From Megalopta genalis (taxonomy: Eukaryota; Arthropoda; Insecta; Hymenoptera; Halictidae), in NCBI RefSeq assembly GCF_051020955.1, contig NW_027476338.1, positions 186,001 through 250,000 of the forward strand: a stretch of 64,000 bases of DNA, in the 5' to 3' direction. Below, piece after piece: positions 34,800 to 47,700 of this stretch (positions are counted from its first letter, which is position 1; the number at the start of each line of letters is the position of its first letter). The notes beneath the pieces are model-generated. The model was not told the DNA's origin and searched no databases. It saw only the letters and a list, made by a program, of their open reading frames with translations. A program made the translations under genes and the position numbers.

Positions 34800-36449
34800 G
34801 TGAATATAAGTGATATAGCTTCAAATGCAGGCGAAACAAACGAGTTAGCTTCAAACCCATGCTAAACACATGATTTAGCATCTAATCAATGCGAAGTAGA
34901 AGGCTAATCTTCGAATCCATGCGAAACAAATGATATAGCTTCAAATACTTGTGATATACATGATTTAGTTTCAACAGCATGCGAAACAAACGAGTTAGCT
35001 TCAAATCCATGCGAAACACATGATTTAGAATCTAATCAATGCGAAGTAGAAGGCTGATCTTCGAATCCATGCGAAACAAATGGTTTAGCTTCAAATACTT
35101 GTGATACACTTGATTTAGCTTCAACAGCATGCGAAGCAAACGAGTTAGCTTCAAATCCATGCGAACACATGATTTAGCTTCAAATCAATGCGAAGTAGGA
35201 GGCTTATCTTCGAATCCATGCGAAACAAATGGTTTAGCTTCAAATACTTGTGATATACATGATTTAGCTTCAACAGCATGCGAAACAAACGAGTTAGCTT
35301 GAAATCCATGCGAAATACATGATTTAGATTAAAATCAATGCGAAGTTGAAGGGTTACCTTCGAATCCATGCGAAACAAATGGTTTAGCCGCAAATACTTG
35401 TGATATACATGATTTAGCTTCAACAGCATGAGAAACAAACGAGTTAGCTTCAAATCCATGCGAAACACATGATTTAGCTTCAAATCAATGCGAAGTAGAA
35501 GGGTTACCTTTGAATCCATGCGAAACAAAAAATTTAGCCGCAAATACTTGTGATATACATGACTTAGCTTCAACAGCATGCGAAACATACGAGTTAGCTT
35601 CAAATCCATGCGAACACATGATTTAGCTTCAAATCAATGCGAAGTAGGAGGCTTATCTTCGAATCCATGCGAAACAAATGGTTTGGCTTCAAATACTTGT
35701 GATATACATGATTTAGCTTCAACAGCATGAGAAACAAACGAGTTAGCTTCAAATCCATGCGAAACACATGATTTAGCTTCAAATCAAAGCGAAGTAGAAG
35801 GGTTACCTTCGAATCCATGCGAAACAAATGGTTTAGCCGCAAATACTTGTGATTTACATGACTTAGCTTCAACAGCATGCGAAACATACGAGTTAGCTTC
35901 AAATCCATGCGAAACACATGATTTTGCTTCAAATCAATGCGAATTAGAAGGGTTATCTTCGAATCCATGCGAAACATATGATATAGCTTCAAATACTTGT
36001 GATATACATGATTCAGCTTCAACTGCATGCGAAACATACGAGTTAGCTTCAAATCCATGCGAAACACATGATTTTGCTTCAAATCAATGCGAATTAGAAG
36101 GGTTATCTTCGAATCCATGCGAAAAATGTGATATAGCTTCAAATACTTGTGATATACATGATTCAGCTTCAACTGCATGCGAAACATACGAGTTAGCTTC
36201 AAATCCATGCGAAACACATGATTTTGCTTCAAATCAATGCGAATTAGAAGGGTTATCTTCGAATCCATGCGAAACATATGATATAGCTTCAAATACTTGT
36301 GATATACATGATTTAGCTTCAACAACATGCTAAACAAACGAGTTAGCTTCAAGTCGAAACGAAAAACATGATTTAGTATCAAGTCAACGCGAAGTTGATG
36401 GCTTTGCTTCAAATCCATGCGAAACGAATGATTTAGCTTCACATACTTG
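34800..36449 (+). repeat. 1649-bp offset duplication, copy 1
   Basis: Runs from one alpha 31-bp unit to the next. From about 35030 to 36050 it matches 36680-37700 at an offset of about 1649 bp. Markers are GAAACAAAAAATTTAGCC (35521), GAAGTTGAAGGG (35342), TTTGAATCC (35510), GCTTGAAATCC and AGCATGAGAAAC. Includes three tandem GATTTTGCTTC HORs. Confidence 0.82.
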
Positions 36450-37949
36450 TGAATATAAGTGATATAGCTTCAAATGCAGGCGAAACAAACGAGTTAGCTT
36501 CAAACCCATGCTAAACACATGATTTAGCATCTAATCAATGCGAAGTAGAAGGCTAATCTTCGAATCCATGCGAAACAAATGATATAGCTTCAAATACTTG
36601 TGATATACATGATTTAGTTTCAACAGCATGCGAAACAAACGAGTTAGCTTCAAATCCATGCGAAACACATGATTTAGCATCCAATCAATGCGAAGTAGAA
36701 GGCTGATCTTCGAATCCATGCGAAACAAATGGTTTAGCTTCAAATACTTGTGATACACTTGATTTAGCTTCAACAGCATGCGAAGCAAACGAGTTAGCTT
36801 CAAATCCATGCGAACACATGATTTAGCTTCAAATCAATGCGAAGTAGGAGGCTTATCTTCGAATCCATGCGAAACAAATGGTTTAGCTTCAAATACTTGT
36901 GATATACATGATTTAGCTTCAACAGCATGCGAAACAAACGAGTTAGCTTGAAATCCATGCGAAACACATGATTTAGATTAAAATCAATGCGAAGTTGAAG
37001 GGTTACCTTCGAATCCATGCGAAACAAATGGTTTAGCCGCAAATACTTGTGATATACATGATTTAGCTTCAACAGCATGAGAAACAAACGAGTTAGCTTC
37101 AAATCCATGCGAAACACATGATTTAGCTTCAAATCAATGCGAAGTAGAAGGGTTACCTTTGAATCCATGCGAAACAAAAAATTTAGCCGCAAATACTTGT
37201 GATATACATGACTTAGCTTCAACAGCATGCGAAACATACGAGTTAGCTTCAAATCCATGCGAACACATGATTTAGCTTCAAATCAATGCGAAGTAGGAGG
37301 CTTATCTTCGAATCCATGCGAAACAAATGGTTTGGCTTCAAATACTTGTGATATACATGATTTAGCTTCAACAGCATGAGAAACAAACGAGTTAGCTTCA
37401 AATCCATGCGAAACACATGATTTTGCTTCAAATCAATGCGAATTAGAAGGGTTATCTTCGAATCCATGCGAAACATATGATATAGCTTCAAATACTTGTG
37501 ATATACATGATTCAGCTTCAACTGCATGCGAAACATACGAGTTAGCTTCAAATCCATGCGAAACACATGATTTTGCTTCAAATCAATGCGAATTAGAAGG
37601 GTTATCTTCGAATCCATGCGAAACATGTGATATAGCTTCAAATACTTGTGATATACATGATTCAGCTTCAACTGCATGCGAAACATACGAGTTAGCTTCA
37701 AATCCATGCGAAACACATGATTTTGCTTCAAATCAATGCGAATTAGAAGGGTTATCTTCGAATCCATGCGAAACATATGATATAGCTTCAAATACTTGTG
37801 ATATACATGATTTAGCTTCAACAACATGCTAAACAAACGAGTTAGCTTCAAGTCGAAACGAAAAACATGATTTAGTATCAAGTCAACGCGAAGTTGATGG
37901 CTTTGCTTCAAATCCATGCGAAACGAATGATTTAGCTTCACATACTTGT
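36450..37949 (+). repeat. 1649-bp offset duplication, copy 2 with one HOR lost
   Basis: Second copy, about 150 bp shorter. It goes from AGCATGAGAAACAAACGAG straight into GATTTTGCTTC near 37420, skipping the HOR with CAATCAAAGCG that copy 1 has at about 35750-35900. It keeps GAAACAAAAAATTTAGCC at about 37171. It ends at an alpha HOR. Confidence 0.82.
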
Positions 37950-39300
37950 GAATATAAGTGATATAGCTTCAAATGCAGGCGAAACAAACGAGTTAGCTTC
38001 AAACCCATGCTAAACACATGATTTAGCATCTAATCAATGCGAAGTAGAAGGCTAATCTTCGAATTCATGCGAAACAAATGATATAGCTTCAAATACTTGT
38101 GATATACATGATTTAGTTTCAACAGCATGCGAAACAAACGAGTTAGCTTCAAATCCATGCGAAAACACATGATTTAGCTTCAATCAAAGCGAAGTAGAAG
38201 GGTTACCTTCGAATCCATGCGAAACAAATGGTTTAGCCGCAAATACTTGTGATTTACATGACTTAGCTTCAACAGCATGCGAAACATACGAGTTAGCTTC
38301 AAATCCATGCGAAACACATGATTTTGCTTCAAATCAATGCGAATTAGAAGGGTTATCTTCGAATCCATGCGAAACATATGATATAGCTTCAAATACTTGT
38401 GATATACATGATTTAGCTTCAACAACATGCTAAACAAACGAGTTAGCTTCAAGTCCAAACGAAAAACATGATTTAGTATCAAGTCAACGCGAAGTTGATG
38501 GCTTTGCTTCAAATCCATGCGAAACGAATGATTTAGCTTCACATACTTGTGAATATAAGTGATATAGCTTCAAATGCAGGCGAAACAAACGAGTTAGCTT
38601 CAAACCCATGCGAAACACATGATTTAGCATCTAATCAATGCGATGTAGAAGGCTGATCTTCGAATCCATGCGAAGCAAATGGTTTAGCTTCAAATACTTG
38701 TGATATACATGATTTAGCTTCAACAGCATGCGAAACAAACGAGTTAGCTTGAAATCCATGCGAAACACATGACTTAGATTTAAAATCAATGCGAGGTAGA
38801 AGGGTTACCTTCGAATCCATGCGAAACAAATGGTTTAGCCGCAAATACTTGTGATATACATGATTCAGCTTCAACTGCATGCGAACCATACGAGTTAGCT
38901 TCAAATCCATGCGAAACACATGATTTTGCTTCAAATCAATGCGAATTAGAAGGGTTATCTTCGAATCCATGCGAAACATGTGATATAGCTTCAAATACTT
39001 GTGATATACATGATTCAGCTTCAACTGCATGCGAAACATACGAGTTAGCTTCAAATCCATGCGAAACACATGATTTTGCTTCAAATCAATGCGAATTAGA
39101 AGGGTTATCTTCGAATCCATGCGAAACATATGATATAGCTTCAAATACTTGTGATATACATGATTTAGCTTCAACAACATGCTAAACAAACGAGTTAGCT
39201 TCAAGTCGAAACGAAAAACATGATTTAGTATCAAGTCAACGCGAAGTTGATGGCTTTGCTTCAAATCCATGCGAAACGAATGATTTAGCTTCACATACTT
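37950..39300 (+). repeat. Mosaic segment with three local indels
   Basis: Contains alpha HORs near 38550 and 39300, plus GATTTTGCTTC HORs. Single-base indels not shared with other copies occur at about 38164 (GCGAAAACAC, plus one A), 38180 (CTTCAATCAAAG, one A fewer) and 38780 (TTAGATTTAAAATC, plus one T). These break frames that the related segments keep and may be real mutations or consensus errors. Confidence 0.75.
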
Positions 39301-41250
39301 GTGAATATAAGTGATATAGCTTCAAATGCAGGCGAAACAAACGAGTTAGCTTCAAACCCATGCTAAACACATGATTTAGCATCTAATCAATGCGAAGTAG
39401 AAGGCTAATCTTCGAATCCATGCGAAACAAATGATATAGCTTCAAATACTTGTGATATACATGATTTAGTTTCAACAGCATGCGAAACAAACGAGTTAGC
39501 TTCAAATCCATGCGAAACACATGATTTAGAATCTAATCAATGCGAAGTAGAAGGCTGATCTTCGAATCAATGCGAAACAAATGGTTTAGCTTCAAATACT
39601 TGTGATACACTTGATTTAGCTTCAACAGCATGCGAAGCAAACGAGTTAGCTTCAAATCCATGCGAACACATGATTTAGCTTCAAATCAATGCGAAGTAGG
39701 AGGCTTATCTTCGAATCCATGCGAAACAAATGGTTTAGCTTCAAATACTTGTGATATACATGATTTAGCTTCAACAGCATGCGAAACAAACGAGTTAGCT
39801 TGAAATCCATGCGAAACACATGATTTAGATTAAAATCAATGCGAAGTAGAAGGGTTACCTTCGAATCCATGCGAAACAAATGGTTTAGCCGCAAATACTT
39901 GTGATATACATGATTTAGCTTCAACAGCATGAGAAACAAACGAGTTAGCTTCAAATCCATGCGAAACACATGATTTAGCTTCAAATCAATGCGAAGTAGA
40001 AGGGTTACCTTTGAATCCATGCGAAAGAAAAAATTTAGCCGCAAATACTTGTGATATACATGACTTAGCTTCAACAGCATGCGAAACATACGAGTTAGCT
40101 TCAAATCCATGCGAACACATGATTTAGCTTCAAATCAATGCGAAGTAGGAGGCTTATCTTCGAATCCATGCGAAACAAATGGTTTGGCTTCAAATACTTG
40201 TGATATACATGATTTAGCTTCAACAGCATGAGAAACAAACGAGTTAGCTTCAAATCCATGCGAAACACATGATTTAGCTTCAAATCAAAGCGAAGTAGAA
40301 GGGTTACCTTCGAATCCATGCGAAACAAATGGTTTAGCCGCAAATACTTGTGATTTACATGACTTAGCTTCAACAGCATGCGAAACATACGAGTTAGCTT
40401 CAAATCCATGCGAAACACATGATTTTGCTTCAAATCAATGCGAATTAGAAGGGTTATCTTCGAATCCATGCGAAACATATGATATAGCTTCAAATACTTG
40501 TGATATACATGATTTAGCTTCAACAACATGCTAAACAAACGAGTTAGCTTCAAGTCCAAACGAAAAACATGATTTAGTATCAAGTCAACGCGAAGTTGAT
40601 GGCTTTGCTTCAAATCCATGCGAAACGAATGATTTAGCTTCACATACTTGTGAATATAAGTGATATAGCTTCAAATGCAGGCGAAACAAACGAGTTAGCT
40701 TCAAACCCATGCTAAACACATGATTTAGCATCTAATCAATGCGAAGTAGAAGGCTAATCTTCGAATCCATGCGAAACAAATGATATAGCTTCAAATACTA
40801 GTGATATACATGATTTAGTTTCAACAGCATGCGAAACAAACGAGTTAGCTTCAAATCGATGCGAAACACATGATTTAGATTAAAATCAATGCGAAGTAGT
40901 AGGGTTACGTTCGAATCCATGCGAAACAAATGGTTTAGCCGCAAATACTTGTAATATACATGATTCAGCTACAACTGCATGCGAAACAAACGAGTCAGCT
41001 TCAAATCCATGCGGAACACATGATTTAGCTTCAAATCAATGCGAAGTGGAAGGCTTATCTTCGAATCCGTGCGAAACGAATAGTTTAGCTTCAAATACTT
41101 TTGATATACATGATTCAGCTTCAACTGCCTGCGAAACCAACGAGTTAGCTTCAAGCCCATGCGAAACACATGAATTAGCATCAAGTCAACGCGAAGTTGA
41201 TGGCTTAGCTTCAAATCCATGCAAAACGAATGATTTAGCTTCACACACTT
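39301..41250 (+). repeat. Further copy of the 34.8-36.4 kb block, then a beta HOR
   Basis: About 39301-40230 matches 34800-35730 at an offset of about 4501 bp (30 HORs plus one base), including the AAAAAATTTAGCC marker (GAAAGAAAAAATTT here, near 40022). An alpha HOR ends near 40680. Then come units with AATCGATGCG, GGTTACGTTCG and ACTTGTAATATAC and a beta HOR near 41252. Confidence 0.78.
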
Positions 41251-42230
41251 GAAAATATAAGTAATATGGCTTTAAATGCAGGCGAAACAAACGAGTTAGC
41301 TTCAAACCCATGCGAAACACATGATTTAGCATCTAATCAATGCGAAGTAGAAGGCTGATCTTCGAATCCATGCGAAACAAATGGTTTAGCTTCAAATACT
41401 TGTGATATACATGATTTAGTTTCAACAGCTTGCGAAACAAACGAGGTAGCTTCAAATCCATGCGAACACATGATTTAGCTTCAAATCAATGCGAAGTAGG
41501 AGGCTTATCTTCGAATCCATGCGAAACAAATGGTTTAGCTTCAAATACTTGTGATATACATGGTTTAGCTTCAACAGCATGCGAAACAAACGAGTTAGCT
41601 TGAAATCCATGCGAAACACATGATTTAGATTAAAATCAATGCGAAGTAGAAGGTTTACCTTCGAATCCATGCGAAACAAATGGTTTAGCCGCAAATACTT
41701 GTGATATACATGATTCAGCTTCAACTGCATGCGAAACAAACGAGTCAGCTTCAAATTCATGCGGAACACATGATTTAGCTTCAAATCAATGCGAAGTGGA
41801 AGGCTTATCTTCGAATCCATGCGAAACAAATGGTTTAGCCGCAAATACTTGTGATATACATGACTTAGCTTCAACAGCATGCGAAACAAACGAGTTAGCT
41901 TCAAATCCATGCGAAACACATGATTTAGCTTCAAATCAATGCGAAGTAGGAGGCTTATCTTCGAATCCATGCGAAACAAATGGTTTATCTTCAAATACTT
42001 GTGATATACATGATTTAGCTTCAACAGCATGCGAAACAAACGAGTTAGCTTCAAATCCATGCGAAACACATGCTTTAGATTAAAATCAATGCGAAGTAGA
42101 AGGGTTACCTTCGAATACATGCGAAACAAATGGTTTAGCCGCAAATACTTGTGATATACATGATTTAGCTTCAAATGCAGGCGAAACAAACGAGTTAACT
42201 TCAAACCCATGCTAAACACATGATTTAGCA
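41251..42230 (+). repeat. Mosaic segment with long open frames on both strands
   Basis: Ordinary HORs with a 29-bp B unit near 41465 and TTAGATTAAAATC at about 41626 and 42076. The minus strand is open from 42240 to 41452 (262 codons), and the plus strand is open at 41796-42083 over two unmutated HORs. Near 42170 an E unit carries AAATGCAGGC without the 31-bp change. Confidence 0.75.
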
Positions 42231-44100
42231 TTCTAATCAATGCGAAGTAGAAGGCTAATCTTCGAATCCATGCGAAACAAATGATATAGCTTCAAATACT
42301 TGTGATATACATGATTTAGTTTCACAGCATGCGAAACAAACGAGTTAGCTTCAAATCCATGCGAACACATGATTTAGCATCTAATCAATGCGAAGTAGAA
42401 GGCTGATCTTCGAATCCATGCGAAACAAATGGTTTAGCTTCAAATACTTGTGATACACTTGATTTAGCTTCAACAGCATGCGAAGCAAACGAGTTAGCTT
42501 CAAATCCCATGCGAACACATGATTTAGCTTCAAATCAATGCGAAGTAGGAGGCTTATCTTCGAATCCATGCGAAACAAATGGTTTAGCTTCAAATACTTG
42601 TGATATACATGATTTAGCTTCAACAGCATGAGAAACAAACGAGTTAGCTTCAAATCCATGCGAAACACATGATTTAGCTTCAAATCAAAGCGAAGTAGAA
42701 GGGTTTACCTTCGAATCCATGCGAAACAAATGGTTTAGCCGCAAATACTTGTGAATTACATGACTTAGCTTCAACAGCATGCGAAACATACGAGTTAGCT
42801 TCAAATCCATGCGAAACACATGATTTTGCTTCAAATCAATGCGAATTAGAAGGGTTATCTTCGAATCCATGCGAAACATATGATATAGCTTCAAATACTT
42901 GTGATATACATGATTTTAGCTTCAACAACATGCTAAACAAACGAGTTAGCTTCAAGTCCAAACGAAAAACATGATTTAGTATCAAGTCAACGCGAAGTTG
43001 ATGGCTTTGCTTCAAATCCATGCGAAACGAATGATTTAGTTTCACATACTTGTGAATATAAGTGATATAGCTTCAAATGCAGGCGAAACAAACGAGTTAG
43101 CTTCAAACCCATGCTAAACACATGATTTAGCATCTAATCAATGCGAAGTAGAAGGCTAATCTTCGAATCCATGCGAAACAAATGATATAGCTTCAAATAC
43201 TTGTGATATACATGATTTAGCTTCAACAGCATGCGAAACAAACGAGTTAGCTTCAAATCGATGCGAAACACATGATTTAGATTAAAATCAATGCGAAGTA
43301 GAAGGGTACGTTCGAATCCATGCGAAACAAATGGTTTAGCCGCAAATACTTGTGATATACATGATTCAGCTTCAACTGCATGCGAAACAAACGAGTCAGC
43401 TTCAAATCCATGCGGAACACATGATTTAGCTTCAAATCAATGCGAAGTGGAAGGCTTATCTTGAATCCATGCGAAACGAAAAGATTAGCTTCAAATACTT
43501 TTGATATACATGATTCAGCTTCAACTGCCTGCGAAACAAACGAGTTAGCTTCAAATCCATGCGAAACACATAATTTAGATTAAAATCAATGCGAAGTTGA
43601 TGGCTTAGCTTTCAAATCCACGCAAAACGATTGATTTAGCATCACATACTTGAAAATATAAGTGATATGGCTTCAAATGCAGGCGAAACAAACGAGTTAG
43701 CTTCAAAACCCATGCGAAACATATGATTTAGCATCTAATCAATGCGATGTAGAAGGCTGATCTTCGAATCCATGCGAAGCAAATGGTTTAGCTTCAAATA
43801 CTTGTGATATACATGATTTAGTTTCAACACCATGCGAAACAAACGAGTTAGATTCAAATCCATGCGAAAAAACATGATTTAGCTTCAAAACAATGCGAAG
43901 TAGAAGGGTTACCTTCGAATCCATGCGAAACAAATGATATAGCTTCAAATACTTGTGATATACATGATTTAGCTTCAACAGCATGCGAAACAAACGAGTT
44001 AGCTTCAAATCGATGCGAAACACATGATTTAGATAAAAAATCAATGCGAAGTAGAAGGGTTACGTTCGAATCCATGCGAAACAATGGTTTAGCCGCCAAT
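42231..44100 (+). repeat. Satellite stretch dense in one-base indels
   Basis: Compared with its neighbours this stretch has many isolated one-base changes in homopolymers: GCATTCTAATC (42230), GTTTCACAGC (42321), AATCCCATGCG (42505), GGGTTTACC (42704), GATTTTAGC (42913), AGGGTACGTTCG (43303), CTTGAATCC (43461), GCTTTCAAATCC (43610), CAAAACCCATG (43705), GCGAAAAAACATG (43867), GATAAAAAATC (44032) and GAAACAATGG (44081). All open frames are short as a result. Consensus error in poorly covered reads, or a decayed piece of array, would both explain it. Confidence 0.8.
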
Positions 44101-44731
44101 ACTTGTAATATACATGATTCAGCTACAACTGCATGCGAAACAAACGAGTCAGCTTCAAATCCATGCGGAACACATGATTTAGCTTCAAATCAATGCGAAG
44201 TGGAAGGCTTATCTTCGAATCCGTGCGAAACGAATAGTTTAGCTTCAAATACTTTTGATATACATGATTCAGCTTCAACTGCCTGCGAAACAAACGAGTT
44301 AGCTTCAAGCCCATGCGAAACACATGATTTAGCATCTAATCAATGCGAAGTAGAAGGCTGATCTTCGAATCCATGCGAAGCAAATGGTTTAGCTTCAAAT
44401 ACTTGTGATATACATGATTTAGTTTCAACAGCATGCGAAACAAGCGAGCTAGCTTCAAATCCATGCGAAACACATGAATTAGCATCAAGTCAACGCGAAG
44501 TTGATGGCTTAGCTTCAAATCCATGCAAAACGAATGATTTAGCTACACATATTTGAAAATATAAGTGATATGGCTTCAAATGCAGGCGAAACAAACGAGT
44601 TAGCTTCAAACCCATGCGATACACATGATTTAGCTTCAAACCAATGCGAATTAGAAGGGTTATCTTGGAATCCATGCGAAACAAATGGTTTAGCTTCAAA
44701 TACTTGTGATATACATGATTTAGCTTCAACA
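44101..44731 (+). repeat. Transition segment into the diverged half
   Basis: Units with ACTTGTAATATAC, a beta-like HOR near 44560 (ACATATTTGAAAATATAAG) and a C unit with TATCTTGGAATCC near 44664. One-base errors are rare again. From here to the right, copies of the same unit type differ from one another more than in the left 41 kb. Confidence 0.7.
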
Positions 44732-47700
44732 GCATGCGAAACAAACGAGTTAACTTCAAGTCCAAGCGAAAAACATGATTTATCATCAAGTCAACGCGAA
44801 GTTGACGGCTTAGCTTCAAATCCATGCGAAACGAATGATTTAGCTTCACATACTTGAGAATATAAGTGATATAGCTTCAAATGCAGGCGAAACGTACGAG
44901 TTAGCTTCAAACGCATGCGAAACACATGATTTAGCATCTAATCAATGCGAAGTAGAAGGCTGATCTTCGAATCCATGCGAAACAAATGGTTTAGCTTCAA
45001 ATACTTGTGATATGCATGATTTAGCTTCAACAGAATGCGGAACAAACGAGTTGGCTTCAAACCCATGCGAAACGCATGATTTACCAGCTAATAAATGCGA
45101 AGTAGAAGGCTGATCTTCGAATCCATGCGAAGCAAGTGGTTTGGCTTCAAATACTTGTGATACACTTGATTTAGCTTCAACAGCATGCGAAGCAAACGAG
45201 TTAGCTTCAAATCCATGCGAACACATGATTTAGCTTCAAATCAATGCGAAGTAGGAGGATTATCTTCGAATCCATGCGAAACAAATGGTTTAGCTTCAAA
45301 CACTTGTGATATACATGATTTAGCTTCAACAGCATGCGAAACAAACGAGTTAGCTTCAAAAGCCATGCGAAACACATGATTTAGCTTCAAATCGATGCGA
45401 AGTAGAAGGCATAGCTTCAAATCCATGGGAATCAAATGGTTTAGCTTCAAATACTTGTGATATACATGATTTAGTTTCAACTGCATGCGAAACAAACGAG
45501 TTAGATTCAAATCCATGCGAAACACATGATTTAGCATCAAATCAATGCGAAGTAGAAGGCTCATCTTCGAATCCATGCGAAACAAATGGTTTAGCTCCAA
45601 ATGCTTGTGATATACATGATTTAGTTTCAACTGCATGCGAAACGAACGAGTTAGCTTCACATCCATGCGAAACAAATGATTTAGCTTCAAATCAATGCGA
45701 AGCAGAAGGCTGATCTTCGAATCCATGCGAATCAAATGTTTTAGCTTCAAATACTTGTGATATACATGATTTAGATTCAAGAGCATGCGAAATAAACGAG
45801 TTAGCTTCAAATCCATGCGAAACACATGATTTTGCTTCAATTCAATGCGAGGTTGGAGGCTTATCTTCGAATTCATGCGAAACAAATGGTTTAGCTTCAA
45901 ATACTTGTGATATACATGATTTACATTCAACAGCAAGCGAAACAAACGAGTTAGCCTCAAATTCAAGCGAAACACATGATTTAGCTTCAAATCAATACGA
46001 ATTAGAAGGCTTATCTTCGAATCCATGCGAAACGTATGATTTAGCTTCACATACTTGTGAATATAAGTGATAATGCTTGAAATGCAGATGAAACAAACGA
46101 GTTAGCTTCAAATCCATGCGAAACACATGATTTAGCATCAAATCTATGCGAAGTAGAAGGCTTATCTTCGAATCCATGCGAAACAAGTGGTTTAGTTTCA
46201 AATACTTGTGATATACATGATTTAGCTTCAACTGCATGCCAAACAAATGAGTTAGCTTTAAATCTAAGTGTAACGCATGATTTAGCTTCAAATCCATCCG
46301 AAGTAGAAGGCTTAGCTTCAAATGCATGCGAAAAGAATTATTTATCTTCAAATACTTGCGATATAATTGATTTAGTTTCAAATCCATGCGAAACAAGTGG
46401 TCCAGCTTCAAATACTTGTGATATACATGATTTAGCTTCAACAGCATGCGAAACAAACGAGTTAGCTTCAAATCCATGCGAAACACATGATTTAGCTTCA
46501 AACCAATGCGAAGAAGGAGGATTATCTTCGAATCCATGCGAAACAAATGGTTTAGCTTCAAACAATTGTGATATACATGATTTAGCTTCAACAGCATGCG
46601 AATCAAACGAGTTAGCTTCAAAAACCATGCGAAACACATGATTTAGCTTCAAATCGATGCGAAGTAGAAGGCATAGCTTCAAATCCATGGGAATCAAATG
46701 GTTTAGCTTCAAATACTTGTGATATACATGACTTAGCTTCAACAGCATGCGAAACAAACGAGTTAGCTTCAAATCCAAGCGAAGCATATGATTTCGTTTC
46801 AAATCAATGCGAAGTAGAAGGCTGATCTCCGAATCCACACGAAACAGATTGTTTAGATTCAAATACTTGTGATATACTTGATTTAGCTTCAACAGCATGC
46901 GAAACAAACGTGTTAGCTTCAAATCCATGCGAAACACTTGATTTAGCTCCAAATAAATGCGAAGTAGAAGGCATAGCTTCAAATCCATGGGAATCAAATG
47001 GTTTATCTTCAAATACTTGTGATATGCATGACTTATATTCAACTGCATGCGAAACAAACGAGTTAGCTTCAAATCCATGCGAAACACATGATTTAAATTC
47101 AAATCAATGCGAACTAGAAGGGTTATCATCAAATCCGTGCGAATCAAATGGTTTTGCTTCAAATACTTGTGATATACATGATTTAGCTTCAACAGCAAGC
47201 GAAAGAAACGAGTTAGCTTCAAATCCATGCGAAACACATGATTTAGCATCAAATCTATGCGAAGTAGAAGGCTTATCTTCGAATCCATGCGAAACAAGTG
47301 GTTTAGTTTCAAATACTTGTGATATACATGATTTAGCTTCAACTGCATGCGAAACAAACGAGTTAGCTTCAAATCCATGCGAAACACATGATTTTGCTTT
47401 AAATCAATGCGAAATAGAAGGCTATCCTTCGAATCCACACGAAACAGATGGTTTAGCTTCAAATACTTGTAATATACATGATTTATCTTCAACAGCATGC
47501 GAAACAAACGTGTTAACTTCAAATCCATACGAAACACATCATTTAGCTTCAACTCAATGCGAGGTTGGAGGCTTATCTTCGAATTCATGCGAAACAAATG
47601 GTTTAGCTTCAAATACTTGTGATATACATAATTTACATTCAACAGCAAGCGAAACAAACGAGTTAGCCTCAAATTCAAGCGAAACACATGATTTAGCATC

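Noticed and set aside
42231..44100. A biologically distinct subfamily
   Set aside because: Apart from isolated one-base indels in homopolymers, the HORs match those at 24-41 kb, so sequencing or consensus error is at least as likely.
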